From NCBI RefSeq assembly GCF_030164425.1, contig NZ_JASNJD010000006.1, forward strand, positions 1 to 64,000: a DNA stretch of 64,000 nt. The letters run 5' to 3'. Below the pieces are notes generated by a model that did no database searches, was not told where the DNA came from, and saw only the letters and a program-made list of their open reading frames with translations. Shown here in pieces: positions 7,350 to 16,313 of this stretch; position 1 is the first letter of the stretch; every line of letters begins with the position of its first letter. The stretch is from Pseudodonghicola flavimaris (GTDB taxonomy: Bacteria; Pseudomonadota; Alphaproteobacteria; Rhodobacterales; Rhodobacteraceae). A program made the translations under genes and the position numbers.

Positions 7350-8285
7350 CTAGCCATGGCCGAACCTGGCGGCGCCGGCACAGGCGAAGGGGGCGCATTC
7401 CAGCTCCAGCGTGCTGTGGCCGATACCGAAATCCGCATGCAGCCGCTGCTTGACCGCCGCCTTCACCGCGTCCGCCCGCGACCAGTCGGCCTCGGCAATG
7501 ACCAGATGCGCCTCGAGCGAGGGCTGATGTTCCTGCATGATCCACAGATGCACGTGATGCACCTCTGCGACGCCCTCCACCGCCTCCACCGCATCGGCCA
7601 CACTCTCGGCGCGCAGATCGGCGGGACCGGCCAGCATCAGCACGCCGAAGACCTCGCCGACATCGGACCAGACATGCCACAGGATATAGGCGGCGATCAT
7701 CAGCGTCACCAGCGGATCGACCCAGGTCCAGTCCCACAGGATCACCGCCGTCCCCGCCACGATCACCGCGACCGAGCCCATGGCATCGGCGACATTGTGC
7801 AGAAACGCCGCCCGGATGTTCATGCTGTCCTTGGACAGCGCATAGGTCAGCGCCGCGGTGGCCAGATCCACCACCAGCGCCAGGATCGCGATCCAGACCA
7901 CCAGCCAACCGTTCACCGGCTCCGGCTCCAGAACCCGCATCACCCCCTCGTAGATCAGGTAGATCGCCAGAACCACCAGCGTGGTGTAATTGACGAGCGC
8001 GGCCACCGCCTCCGCCCGGCCATAGCCGAAGCTCATCTGCGCGGTCGCCGGCCGCCGGGCGATCCTGCGGGCGCCGAAGGCGATGATCAGCGCGATCGCG
8101 TCTGAGAAATTGTGCAGCGCATCGGCGATCAGCGCCAGCGACCCCGACAGGATGCCACCGACGATCTGCGCCAGCGTCAGCGCCATGTTGACCGCTACCG
8201 CCCAGGCCACCCGGGCATCCCCCGCCCCGGCCGAGAGGTGGTGATGGTGATGATGATGGTGGTGAGACGCATGGTCCTGCGGCAT
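7350..8285 (-). CDS. Cation diffusion facilitator metal exporter (CzcD/ZitB type)
   Basis: A 311-residue inner-membrane cation diffusion facilitator that exports divalent metals, probably zinc, cobalt or cadmium, in exchange for protons. The N-terminus has a run of nine histidines (residues 8-16), a metal-capture tail seen in some of these exporters. Six membrane segments follow, with the metal-site motifs HNFSDA (segment 2) and HNVADA (segment 5), and a cytoplasmic C-terminal domain ending with cysteine and histidine residues (CAPFACAGAARFGHG). It is divergent from a MerR-type regulator and is read from the MerR-type promoter at 8316-8346. The exact metal cannot be told from sequence. Confidence 0.93.
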   Translation of the reverse strand: MPQDHASHHHHHHHHHLSAGAGDARVAWAVAVNMALTLAQIVGGILSGSLALIADALHNFSDAIALIIAFGARRIARRPATAQMSFGYGRAEAVAALVNYTTLVVLAIYLIYEGVMRVLEPEPVNGWLVVWIAILALVVDLATAALTYALSKDSMNIRAAFLHNVADAMGSVAVIVAGTAVILWDWTWVDPLVTLMIAAYILWHVWSDVGEVFGVLMLAGPADLRAESVADAVEAVEGVAEVHHVHLWIMQEHQPSLEAHLVIAEADWSRADAVKAAVKQRLHADFGIGHSTLELECAPFACAGAARFGHG

Positions 8286-8315
8286 CGCGATCGTCCTTGT
8301 CCTGAGTCGCCTGCG

Positions 8316-8346
8316 ACCCTAATCTCTCTAGCGACTAGAGCTTCAA
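8316..8346 (-). promoter_or_regulatory. MerR-type promoter and operator for the CDF exporter
   Basis: On the minus strand TTGAAG (8346-8341) and TAGGGT (8321-8316) are separated by exactly 19 bases, the over-long spacer typical of MerR-activated promoters. The spacer contains a perfect dyad, CTCTAG-N3-CTAGAG (8326-8340). The exporter start codon is about 30 bases further. This arrangement is established for ZntR, CueR and relatives, so metal-induced twisting of this spacer is the likely control. Confidence 0.85.
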
Positions 8347-8357
8347 GAGGGCAAATC

Positions 8358-8771
8358 ATGCTGTCGATCGGCGAAATGTCGCGGCGTACCGGGGTCAAGG
8401 TGCCGACCATCCGCTTTTACGAAGGCAAGGGGCTGCTCAGCCCCGCCGCCCGCACCGAGGGCAATCAGCGCCGCTACGATCAGGCCGCCCTGACCCGGCT
8501 CAGCTTCATCCGTCACGCCCGCGATCTCGGCCTGCCGCTCGAGGATATCGCGGCGCTGATTTCGCTGGAGCGCGCCGAGGGCACCGCCCTCGACCGCGCC
8601 CATGACATCGCCCGGCGCCAGCAGGCCCGGCTGCGCGACCGGATCGCCCGGCTGGAACGGCTGGAACGCGAACTCGACCGCATCGCCGGGGCCTGCGACG
8701 GCCAGCACGATCAGAGCTGCGCCGTCCTGCATGCCTTCAGCGATCACGGCCCCTGCGCCGGCCCGCACTGA
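8358..8771 (+). CDS. MerR-family metal-responsive regulator
   Basis: A 137-residue dimeric DNA-binding protein. The N-terminal winged helix has the family pattern MLSIGEMSRRTGVKVPTIRF and YEGKGLL; a long dimerisation helix runs from about 78 to 110. The C-terminal metal loop has C113, H117, C121 and a later C133 (GACDGQHDQSC), with the seven-residue spacing between the first and last cysteine of the loop seen in CueR/ZntR relatives. ATG at 8358 is chosen because it begins the conserved domain and follows AGAGG; the open frame further upstream would run through the operator. It is divergent from the CDF exporter, which it almost certainly activates. Confidence 0.93.
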   Translation: MLSIGEMSRRTGVKVPTIRFYEGKGLLSPAARTEGNQRRYDQAALTRLSFIRHARDLGLPLEDIAALISLERAEGTALDRAHDIARRQQARLRDRIARLERLERELDRIAGACDGQHDQSCAVLHAFSDHGPCAGPH

Positions 8772-8780
8772 CCGGCCCCC

Positions 8781-8810
8781 TTCGATCTGGCTCAAATATC
8801 CTCGGGGGTG
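8781..8810 (-). repeat. Dispersed intergenic repeat, copy 2 (inverted)
   Basis: The minus strand reads CACCCCCGAGGATATTTGAG followed by CCAGATCGAA, matching copies at 5178 and 44410. It is flanked by short hairpins TTGGCC-GCA-GGCCAA (8813-8827) and GGGGGC-GGACA-GCCCCC (8831-8847). It lies between the MerR gene and the 3' end of the HIT gene. Confidence 0.65.
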
Positions 8811-8867
8811 AATTGGCCGCAGGCCAAGAGGGGGCGGACAGCCCCCTCCCCTCAGGTTGCCGCCAAC

Positions 8868-9290
8868 TTACACCGCCGCCAGGGCAGCGCGGATCTTCTC
8901 CGCCTGCTCGGCCAGAACAGCCTGATCGGCCATCTGCCCCGGCGGACGCAGCCGGTCGCCCTCGTGCCGCGGCAACACGTGAAAATGCAGGTGAAACACT
9001 TCCTGGCCGCCCACCGCCTCGTTGAACTGCTGCACGGTGACGCCGCCGGCGCCGAAGGCCGCCATCACCGCCTGGGCCATCTTCTGCGTCGTCGCGATCA
9101 CTGCCGCCAGCTGATCGGCGCTGGCGTCCAGCAGGTTGCGGCAGGGGGTCTTGGGAATCACCAGGCAATGACCATCGGCCCGGGGCATGATATCCATGAA
9201 GACGAAGGTCGCCTCATCCTCATAGACCTTGTGACACGGCAGGTCGCCGCGCAGGATCTTCGCAAAGATATTCTCCGGATCGTAAGTCAT
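8868..9290 (-). CDS. HIT-family nucleotide hydrolase/transferase
   Basis: A 140-residue histidine-triad protein. The catalytic motif HLHFHVLP is present near residues 99-106, and the N-terminal pattern NIFAKILRGDLPCHKVYED is that of the HinT-like branch. These enzymes hydrolyse nucleoside phosphoramidates or related adenosine nucleotides in the cytoplasm; the physiological substrate is not predictable here. Length is normal. It is transcribed alone towards the MerR gene. Confidence 0.93.
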   Translation of the reverse strand: MTYDPENIFAKILRGDLPCHKVYEDEATFVFMDIMPRADGHCLVIPKTPCRNLLDASADQLAAVIATTQKMAQAVMAAFGAGGVTVQQFNEAVGGQEVFHLHFHVLPRHEGDRLRPPGQMADQAVLAEQAEKIRAALAAV

Positions 9291-9771
9291 CGCCCTGAAA
9301 TCCCGTTGTTGTGGTGCAGACCGGTTCTGCGCCCGCAGTCATGCGGGGGCCGGCCGTGGCCGTCAACCCCGCCCCCTGCCCCGATCACCGCGCCGGACCG
9401 GAGGGCGCCCGGCAGCTTTCGACGGGAAAAATGCATCTCTACTCCATTTGGATCATGCGGCCGGGCTGCGGCACGCGCATAGAAGATCCTGTTCCGAGTG
9501 AGTGTATTTTGAAACAAATCTGATTTCATTTCCCGCCCCGCCGCCACATTATGGCCCAGCGACCGTCCTAGACCCCGTTGTTCGCGGGGCGGGCATTCCC
9601 TCCCGACGCGCCCCCTGATCCGTTTCCCCAAGCCGATCCGCTGCCGCCCACCGACCGCGGCCGGCTCCCCCGGGGCCAGGGTGCGGATCGATCGCCCCCG
9701 GTTCTGCCCCGGCCCTGTCCCGCGCGGCGCCGGCCAGACCGCAAGCGCGGCTGCCGCGAAGGCAATTTATC
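9291..9771. other. Long non-coding stretch upstream of ctaD
   Basis: I find no supported gene here on either strand; the open frames are low-complexity GC-rich shadows. A short AT-rich patch at about 9425-9535 may hold the promoter of the HIT gene (reading left) or part of the ctaD promoter region. The unusually long leader space before ctaD is compatible with multiple promoters. Confidence 0.45.
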
Positions 9772-9785
9772 TTGATCCAGATCAA
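9772..9785. promoter_or_regulatory. Perfect FNR/FnrL-type binding site
   Basis: The sequence TTGATCCAGATCAA is a perfect match to the palindromic FNR consensus TTGAT-N4-ATCAA. It lies 99 bases before the ctaD start codon. FnrL is the oxygen-sensing iron-sulphur regulator of this bacterial family. Since ctaD encodes the high-oxygen oxidase, repression at low oxygen is the likeliest role, but the position relative to the start of transcription is not known. Confidence 0.8.
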
Positions 9786-9884
9786 AGTCTTTCATTGATG
9801 CACTCACCGAGGCATTCTAAAACCTGCACAAGGGCATGTGCCTGCAAGCGCGGCACACTGTCACACGCAACAGGGAGGGACTAA

Positions 9885-11555
9885 ATGGCGGACGCAGCCA
9901 TTCACGGCCACGAACACGAGGACCAGCGTGGCTTTTTCACGCGCTGGTTCATGTCGACGAACCACAAGGACATCGGCATCCTCTATCTGATCTTCGCCGC
10001 CTTTACCGGCCTGATCTCCGTGACCTTTACCGTTTTCATGCGCCTGGAGCTGATGGAGCCCGGCGTTCAATACATGTGTCTGGAAGGGTTCCGGCTGTTC
10101 GGCGGCGGAGGAGAATGCACGCCCAACGGTCACCTCTGGAACGTGCTGATCACCTACCACGGCGTCCTGATGATGTTCTTCGTGGTGATCCCGGCGCTGT
10201 TCGGCGGGTTCGGCAACTATTTCATGCCGCTGCAGATCGGCGCGCCGGATATGGCCTTCCCGCGGATGAACAACCTCAGCTTCTGGCTCTATGTCGCCGG
10301 CACCTCGCTCGGCGTCGCCTCGATGCTGACCCCGGGGGGCAACGATCAACTCGGCTCCGGCGTCGGCTGGGTGCTCTATCCGCCGCTGTCGGTGAAAGAG
10401 GGCGGCATGTCGATGGATCTCGCGATCTTCGCGGTCCACGTCTCCGGCGCCTCCTCGATCCTCGGCGCGATCAACATGATCACCACCTTCCTGAACATGC
10501 GCGCCCCGGGCATGACGTTGTTCAAGGTGCCGCTCTTCGCCTGGTCGATCTTCGTCACCTCCTGGCTGATCCTGCTGTCGCTGCCGGTGCTGGCGGGCGC
10601 GATCACCATGCTGCTGATGGACCGTAACTTCGGCTTCACCTTCTTCGATCCCGCCGGTGGCGGCGATCCGGTGCTCTATCAGCATATCCTGTGGTTCTTC
10701 GGCCATCCCGAGGTCTACATCGTGATCCTGCCGGGCTTCGGCCTGATCAGCCACGTGATCGCCACCTTCTCGCGCAAACCGGTCTTCGGCTATCTGCCGA
10801 TGGTCTGGGCGCTGATCGCCATCGGCGTGCTGGGCTTCGTCGTCTGGGCCCACCACATGTACACCGTCGGCCTCAGCCTCAACCAGCAGGCCTATTTCAT
10901 GATGGCCACAATGGTGATCGCGGTGCCGACGGGGGTGAAGATCTTCTCCTGGATCGCGACGATGTGGGGCGGCTCGATCGAGTTCAAGGCGCCGATGCTC
11001 TTCGCCTTCGGCTTCCTGGTGCTCTTCACCATCGGCGGCGTCACCGGCATCGTGCTCAGCCAGGCCGGCGTCGACCGGGCCTATCACGACACCTATTACG
11101 TGGTGGCGCATTTCCACTACACGATGTCGATGGGCGCGGCCTTCTGCATCTTCGCCGGGGTGTACTTCTACTTCGGCAAGATGACCGGGCGGCAATACCC
11201 CGAAGGGCTGGCCAAGCTGCACTTCTGGCTGTTCTTCATCGGCGTCAACCTGACCTTCTTCCCGCAGCACTTCCTGGGCCGTCAGGGGATGCCGCGCCGC
11301 TATATCGACTATCCGGAGGCCTTCGCCTTCTGGAACAAGATCTCGTCGACCGGCGCGCTGATCTCCTTCGCCTCCTTCCTGCTGTTCTTCGGCATCATGT
11401 TCTATTCCCTGTTCCGCGGCGCCCGCGTGACAGAGAAGAACTACTGGAACGAATATGCCGACACGCTGGAATGGACCCTGCCGTCGCCGCCGCCCGAACA
11501 TACGTTCGAGCAACTGCCCAAGCGCGAGGACTGGGACAAGGGCCACGCGCATTAA
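9885..11555 (+). CDS. ctaD: Cytochrome c oxidase subunit I (aa3 type)
   Basis: A 556-residue catalytic subunit of the aa3 terminal oxidase in the inner membrane, which reduces oxygen to water and pumps protons. A heme a ligand histidine is in [10 protein letters not shown], the CuB histidine and cross-linked tyrosine with the proton-channel glutamate are in [15 protein letters not shown], two CuB histidines are in WAHHMYTVG, and the heme a3 and heme a histidines are in [11 protein letters not shown]. Length matches alphaproteobacterial CtaD. The start ATG follows GGGAGGGA. It stands alone, without ctaC or ctaE nearby, as is common in the group, and ends in a strong terminator. Confidence 0.97.
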   Translation: MADAAIHGHEHEDQRGFFTRWFMSTNHKDIGILYLIFAAFTGLISVTFTVFMRLELMEPGVQYMCLEGFRLFGGGGECTPNGHLWNVLITYHGVLMMFFVVIPALFGGFGNYFMPLQIGAPDMAFPRMNNLSFWLYVAGTSLGVASMLTPGGNDQLGSGVGWVLYPPLSVKEGGMSMDLAIFAVHVSGASSILGAINMITTFLNMRAPGMTLFKVPLFAWSIFVTSWLILLSLPVLAGAITMLLMDRNFGFTFFDPAGGGDPVLYQHILWFFGHPEVYIVILPGFGLISHVIATFSRKPVFGYLPMVWALIAIGVLGFVVWAHHMYTVGLSLNQQAYFMMATMVIAVPTGVKIFSWIATMWGGSIEFKAPMLFAFGFLVLFTIGGVTGIVLSQAGVDRAYHDTYYVVAHFHYTMSMGAAFCIFAGVYFYFGKMTGRQYPEGLAKLHFWLFFIGVNLTFFPQHFLGRQGMPRRYIDYPEAFAFWNKISSTGALISFASFLLFFGIMFYSLFRGARVTEKNYWNEYADTLEWTLPSPPPEHTFEQLPKREDWDKGHAH

Positions 11556-11580
11556 GCGCAGGCTGCCATCCCGAAACAGA

Positions 11581-11612
11581 AAGGCCCCGGCATCGCGCCG
11601 GGGCCTTTTTTC
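11581..11612 (+). terminator. Rho-independent terminator after ctaD
   Basis: AAGGCCCCGG, a seven-base loop and CCGGGGCC followed by six T residues form a strong hairpin 25 bases after the ctaD stop. Confidence 0.9.
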
Positions 11613-11778
11613 ATTTGGGGCCCGCGCCTCCCCCGCACAATCCGCAGGTTTTTCCACCCCGCCCCCCGGCCTGTCACACGGGCGTGATCTTCCGCCTCTA
11701 TCGCGGGCCGGCACCGGCCTCCGGCACAGCGCCAGGCCATGAATTGAGACAGTTCGATTTGATTTATCGGGGGGCAAC

Positions 11779-13701
11779 ATGACCGAGATCACCAGCAAAC
11801 TTCTGAAAAATTCCCTGGGCTACGACAAGACCGGCAGCTTCGACAGCGGCGCCGGTGAAGGCGGCTCGGAAGTCGTCGCCTATCTCGACGGGACGCTCTA
11901 TGTCACCAATGGCGCCGAGGACCGGATCGACCTGTTCGACGCCGAGAGCCAGTCGCTGATCACCTCGCTCGACCTGACGCTGATCGCGGATTACGCGGGC
12001 GTGAACTCGGTCGCCGTTTCCGCCGCCGGGGTTGCCGTCGCGGTCGAGCGCGAAGGCGCAGGTGGCGAGACCATGACCGGCGTCGTCGCGGTCTATCCGC
12101 TCGACGCGGTCTCCGGCGACCTGCCCGCCGCCACCATCGAGGTCGGCAACCTGCCCGACATGGTCACCTTCTCCAAGGACGGCGCCTATATCTTCGTGGC
12201 CAACGAAGGCGAGCCGAAGGCGGACGGCGATCCCGCCGGCTCGATCTCGGTGATCGAGGTGGCGACGATGACCGCCACTACCGTCGGTTTTGAAGCCTTC
12301 GACAGCCAGATCGCCACGCTGGAGGCCGCCGGCGTCCGGATCTTCCCCGGCGTTCTGCCCTCCACCGATTTCGAGCCCGAGTACATCGCCGAGGGGCCCG
12401 ACGGCACGCTCTATGTCACGCTGCAGGAAGCCAATGCGGTCGCCGTCTTCGATCTGGAGACCATGAGCTTCACCGAAATCCTGCCGCTGGGCACCGCCGA
12501 TCACAGCGAGAAGGGCCATGGCATCGACCCCAACGACAAGGACGATGCGATCAATATCCACACCGTCGATGTCGAAGGGCTGCGCATGCCCGATGCCATC
12601 GCCACCGCCGAGATCGGCGGCAAGACCTATTTCCTCACCGCCAATGAAGGCGACGATCGCGGCGACTTCGACGAGGGCGGCGATGCAGCGCGGGTCGAGG
12701 ATATCCTGGCCGGCGACGTGCCCGGTGTCTCGATCGACCCCGATGCCTATACCGCGGCGGAACTGGAAGATCTGGCGCGTCTGACCGTCTCCATCATCGA
12801 TGGGGACACCGATGGCGACGGCGACATCGACGTGCTGCATTCCTACGGCTCGCGCTCCTTCACCATCTACGACACCGACGGCAACGTGGTCTTCGACTCC
12901 GGCGACGACTTCGAAACCCTGATCGCCGAGCTGCGCCCGGCCAACGCCTTCAACAACGACGATTACCCCTCGGACGATCCCGATGTGGTGGACGAGAACC
13001 GCTCCGACAACAAAGGGCCGGAGCCCGAGGCCATCGCCGTGGGCGAAGTCGACGGCAAGATGCTGGCCTTCATCGGGCTGGAGCGGGACGGCGGGGTCAT
13101 GATCTATGACATCTCGAACCCGAAAAAGGCCAGCTTCGTCGATTACATCGACAGCTCCGTCACCGGCGACGCCAGCCCCGAGGTGATCAAGTTCATCGCC
13201 GCCGAAGACAGCGAAACCGGCGTGGCGCAGATCGCCGTCAGCTACGAGATCTCGGGCACCACGGCGCTCTATGATCTGGCCTTCGGTCACCGGTTCAACG
13301 GCACCAACGACGCCGATGAAATCACTGGCACCGTCGGCGACGACACCCTGGTCGGTCACAGGGGCGCCGATGTGCTGGACGGCGGCGCCGGCGACGATCT
13401 GCTGAAGGGCCAGAAGGGCACCGACACGCTGATCGGCGGCACCGGCAACGACGTGATGAAGGGCGGCGCCGGCGCCGATACCTTCGTCTTCGATCTGGGC
13501 GATGGCGAAGACACCATCGTCAGCCTCGGCAAGCGCGACGTCATCGACCTGAGCGCCACCGGGCTGGACTTCGCCGATCTGACCATCACCGCGACCGGCG
13601 GCAACGATTACACCGTTGCCTATGGCGACGAGGGCGATGTGATCAGCCTGACGCTGAACGCCGGCAACACCGTTCTGGACGCCGACGACTTCCTGTTCTG
13701 A
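11779..13701 (+). CDS. Secreted choice-of-anchor I family protein with RTX tail
   Basis: A 640-residue acidic protein without a signal peptide. The first 490 residues resemble the choice-of-anchor I / alkaline-phosphatase-associated beta-propeller family, with repeated strands such as GTLYVTNGAEDRIDLF and AYIFVANEGEPKADGD. At about 501-570 come calcium-binding RTX nonapeptides (GGAGDDLLKG, GGTGNDVMKG, GGAGADTFVF) and then a 70-residue C-terminal region of the type recognised by type I secretion systems. So it is probably exported in one step and folds with calcium outside. No dedicated secretion genes are adjacent. The name alkaline phosphatase often attached to such proteins is not supported by visible catalytic residues. 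Start follows CGGGGGGC. Confidence 0.85.
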   Translation: MTEITSKLLKNSLGYDKTGSFDSGAGEGGSEVVAYLDGTLYVTNGAEDRIDLFDAESQSLITSLDLTLIADYAGVNSVAVSAAGVAVAVEREGAGGETMTGVVAVYPLDAVSGDLPAATIEVGNLPDMVTFSKDGAYIFVANEGEPKADGDPAGSISVIEVATMTATTVGFEAFDSQIATLEAAGVRIFPGVLPSTDFEPEYIAEGPDGTLYVTLQEANAVAVFDLETMSFTEILPLGTADHSEKGHGIDPNDKDDAINIHTVDVEGLRMPDAIATAEIGGKTYFLTANEGDDRGDFDEGGDAARVEDILAGDVPGVSIDPDAYTAAELEDLARLTVSIIDGDTDGDGDIDVLHSYGSRSFTIYDTDGNVVFDSGDDFETLIAELRPANAFNNDDYPSDDPDVVDENRSDNKGPEPEAIAVGEVDGKMLAFIGLERDGGVMIYDISNPKKASFVDYIDSSVTGDASPEVIKFIAAEDSETGVAQIAVSYEISGTTALYDLAFGHRFNGTNDADEITGTVGDDTLVGHRGADVLDGGAGDDLLKGQKGTDTLIGGTGNDVMKGGAGADTFVFDLGDGEDTIVSLGKRDVIDLSATGLDFADLTITATGGNDYTVAYGDEGDVISLTLNAGNTVLDADDFLF

Positions 13702-13735
13702 TCGAACGACAACCGGGACCGCAGGGTTTCGACCG

Positions 13736-13770
13736 GACAGCCGCGGGTCCTGCCGCGGCTGTCGTTTTTT
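13736..13770 (+). terminator. Rho-independent terminator after the RTX-tailed protein
   Basis: GACAGCCGCGG and CCGCGGCTGTC pair around a six-base loop and are followed by a run of T. Confidence 0.9.
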
Positions 13771-13834
13771 CCGCCCTGGCCCGTGCGGCCGGGGCTCCCT
13801 GCCGGGGGGCTGGCTGTGCTAGAAGGGCTGCACC

Positions 13835-14314
13835 ATGCCCTATCACTGGACCGATCCGGACCCCGACAGGCGGCAGCTCCAGCTCTGGCCGCACAACTCG
13901 CTGCCCCCGCGCGGGCTGGCGATCTTCGTGCTGGCGACCTTCGCGCTGCTGATGGTGCCACTGCTGTCGGTGCTGGGGTCGGTGCTGCTCTGGGGGCTGC
14001 TGCCCTTCATCCTGCTGGCGGTGGGCGGCGTCTGGTATGCGCTCGGCCGCAGCTATCGCGACCGCCGCATCCTGGAAACCCTGACGCTGGACGAGACCAT
14101 GGCGCGGCTGACCCGGCGCAATCCCGACGGGCAGGAACTGGCCTGGGAATGCAATCGTTACTGGGCCACGGTGGAGATGCATCCCCACGGTGGCCCGGTG
14201 GAGCATTACGTCACCCTCAAGGGCGCGGGCCGCGAAGTGGAGATCGGCGCCTTCCTATCCGAGGAAGAACGCGAAGCGCTGTATCTGGAACTGCTGGCCG
14301 CCTTCCGGCGCTGA
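13835..14314 (+). CDS. DUF2244 integral membrane protein
   Basis: A 159-residue protein with two closely spaced membrane segments (about 28-47 and 52-70) and a cytoplasmic-looking C-terminal beta-rich domain containing AWECNRYWATVEM and VEIGAFLSEEERE. The layout matches DUF2244, a proteobacterial family of unknown function often found near respiratory genes. It is convergent with the YqeY gene, 42 bases apart, and nothing in the sequence shows its regulation. Confidence 0.82.
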   Translation: MPYHWTDPDPDRRQLQLWPHNSLPPRGLAIFVLATFALLMVPLLSVLGSVLLWGLLPFILLAVGGVWYALGRSYRDRRILETLTLDETMARLTRRNPDGQELAWECNRYWATVEMHPHGGPVEHYVTLKGAGREVEIGAFLSEEEREALYLELLAAFRR

Positions 14315-14356
14315 GCCGGGCCGCCGCCATGGGCGCCCCAGCCGTGGTAGCTGCCC

Positions 14357-14836
14357 TCAGCAGTTGCCAGAGGTGCAGAGCCGGTCCTTGACCTTGGGGC
14401 CGACCTTGCCGAAATCGATCTGGCCGGTGTAACGCGCCTTCAGCGCCCCCATCACCTTGCCCATGTCGCGAATCGAGCTGGCGCCAGTCTCATTGATCGC
14501 CTTGCCGATGGCGACCTCGACTTCAGATTCGTTCAGCTGGCGCGGCAGGAATTCCTCGATCACCGCGATTTCCTCGCGCTCCCGCTCCGCCAGATCCAAC
14601 CGGCCGCCCTCTTCGTAGGCCCGGGCGCTTTCCTTGCGCTGCTTGGTCATCCGCCCAAGGATATCGAGGACATCGGCATCGCTGACGCCGCCCTCTTCTC
14701 CGTCGCCGGAGCCGCGGGCCGCGATATCCTTGTCCTTGATCGCCGCATTGATCAGGCGCAGCGTGGACAGCCGCGACGCGGCCTTGTCCTTCATCGCCTG
14801 CTTCAGCGCGGTGTTTACCTGGGTACGCATATCCAT
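14357..14836 (-). CDS. GatB/YqeY domain protein
   Basis: A 159-residue soluble helical protein of the YqeY family (DMRTQVNTALKQAMKDKAAS, STLRLINAAIKDKDI, EEFLPRQL). The domain resembles the tail domain of the GatB amidotransferase subunit, which recognises tRNA; in a free-standing form its role is not established. The start is ATG 14836 with GGA upstream; ATGs at 14839 and 14830 are also possible, and the frame beyond these lacks conservation. It is divergent from carA across a 192-base region with an AT-rich stretch likely to hold both promoters. Confidence 0.88.
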   Translation of the reverse strand: MDMRTQVNTALKQAMKDKAASRLSTLRLINAAIKDKDIAARGSGDGEEGGVSDADVLDILGRMTKQRKESARAYEEGGRLDLAEREREEIAVIEEFLPRQLNESEVEVAIGKAINETGASSIRDMGKVMGALKARYTGQIDFGKVGPKVKDRLCTSGNC

Positions 14837-15028
14837 CATGTTCCGTCCATCCCCATGGAATCGAACCACCGACATTACAGAAGTAAAAAGCGCGCGACAA
14901 CCCGGGGAAAATCAGCTAACATGTTGATTTATATTAATCTCCTAAAATTCGGGCGGACTTGACCCCAAGCGCGCCGCCCCTTACCTATCGTGCAATTTGT
15001 CGCCAGCCCCCCGAAGGAGAGTCGTGCC

Positions 15029-16195
15029 ATGGCCCAGACCGCCCAGACCAAGCCCACCGCCTGCCTGGTTCTTGCCGATGGAACGATTTTCTACGGCACC
15101 GGCTTCGGCGCCACCGGCCAGACCGTGGCAGAGCTCTGCTTCAACACCGCGATGACCGGCTATCAGGAAATCATGACCGACCCCTCTTATGCCGGGCAGG
15201 TGGTGACCTTCACCTTCCCCCATATCGGCAACGTCGGCGTGAACCCCGAGGATGACGAAACCGCCGATCCGGTCGCTGCCGGCATGGTGGTGAAATGGGA
15301 CCCGACCGAGCCCAGCAGCTGGCGCAGCGCCGAACGGCTGACCGACTGGCTGGCGCGGCGCGGCCGCATCGCCATCGGCGGCATCGATACCCGCCGGCTG
15401 ACCCGGGCGATCCGCCAGCAGGGAGCGCCGCATGTCGCCTTGGCCCATGATCCCGAGGGCAATTTCGACATCGCCGCCCTGGTCGCCGCCGCCCGTGGAT
15501 TCTGCGGCCTTGAGGGGCTGGACCTGGCCAAGGACGTCACCTGCGCCCAATCCTATCGCTGGGACGAAATGCGGTGGGCCTGGCCCGAAGGCTATGCGCC
15601 GCAGACCGCGCCGGAGCATAAGGTCGTGGCGATCGACTACGGCGCCAAGCGCAATATCCTGCGCTGCCTGGCCAGCGCCGGCTGCGATGTCACCGTGCTG
15701 CCCGCCACCGCCACCGCGGCGGAGGTTCTGGCGCATAATCCCGATGGCGTCTTCCTGTCGAACGGCCCGGGCGATCCGGCCGCAACCGGCGGCTATGCGG
15801 TGCCGATGATCAAGGAAATCCTCGACAGCACCGATCTGCCGGTCTTCGGCATCTGCCTCGGCCACCAGATGCTGGCGCTGGCGCTGGGGGCGAAGACCGT
15901 GAAGATGAACCACGGTCACCATGGCGCCAACCACCCGGTGAAGGACCTGGAAACCGGCAAGGTCGAGATCACCTCGATGAACCACGGTTTCGCCGTCGAT
16001 GCGCAGTCGCTGCCCGCCGGGGTGATCGAAACCCACCGGTCGCTGTTCGACGGGTCGAACTGCGGCATCCGCATGGCTGATCGGCCGGTCTATTCGGTGC
16101 AATACCACCCCGAGGCCAGCCCCGGCCCGCAGGACAGCTTCTATCTGTTCGAACGCTTCGCAACCGCCATGGCGGCGCGCAAGGAAACCGCCTGA
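15029..16195 (+). CDS. carA: Carbamoyl-phosphate synthase small (glutaminase) subunit
   Basis: A 388-residue glutamine amidotransferase subunit that feeds ammonia to CarB for carbamoyl phosphate, used in arginine and pyrimidine synthesis. The N-terminal domain has GYQEIMTDPSYAGQ. The class I glutaminase domain has the nucleophile cysteine in GICLGHQ, and the histidine and glutamate in QYHPEASPGP. The ATG at 15029 is preceded by GAAGGAGA at good distance. carB is not adjacent, which is usual in this family. The upstream AT-rich 14890-14950 stretch probably carries the promoter. Confidence 0.96.
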   Translation: MAQTAQTKPTACLVLADGTIFYGTGFGATGQTVAELCFNTAMTGYQEIMTDPSYAGQVVTFTFPHIGNVGVNPEDDETADPVAAGMVVKWDPTEPSSWRSAERLTDWLARRGRIAIGGIDTRRLTRAIRQQGAPHVALAHDPEGNFDIAALVAAARGFCGLEGLDLAKDVTCAQSYRWDEMRWAWPEGYAPQTAPEHKVVAIDYGAKRNILRCLASAGCDVTVLPATATAAEVLAHNPDGVFLSNGPGDPAATGGYAVPMIKEILDSTDLPVFGICLGHQMLALALGAKTVKMNHGHHGANHPVKDLETGKVEITSMNHGFAVDAQSLPAGVIETHRSLFDGSNCGIRMADRPVYSVQYHPEASPGPQDSFYLFERFATAMAARKETA

Positions 16196-16280
16196 CCCGA
16201 CGACGTGCAGGGGGCTTGGATGCCCCCTCATCAAAAATCTGCTCCTCCTCCCGGCACGTGCCAGAGGGCGCCCGCCCCCA

Positions 16281-16296
16281 TTAACCTAGCGTTAAC
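16281..16296. promoter_or_regulatory. CtrA-type binding site
   Basis: The sequence TTAACCTAGCGTTAAC is a perfect match to the CtrA consensus TTAA-N7-TTAAC of alphaproteobacteria. It lies 33 bases before the first possible start (TTG 16314) and 48 before the first ATG (16329) of the MshEN-glycosyltransferase gene, a position suited to promoter control. Binding itself is inferred. Confidence 0.7.
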
Positions 16297-16313
16297 CGTC
16301 GCAGGGCAGCCTG

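Noticed and set aside
9861-11798. Long minus-strand open frame opposite ctaD
   Set aside because: Antisense of a clear cytochrome oxidase gene, with no domain resemblance.
11764-13359. Long minus-strand open frame opposite the RTX-tailed protein
   Set aside because: Composition is that of a complementary shadow; the plus strand has RTX repeats, a ribosome site and a terminator.
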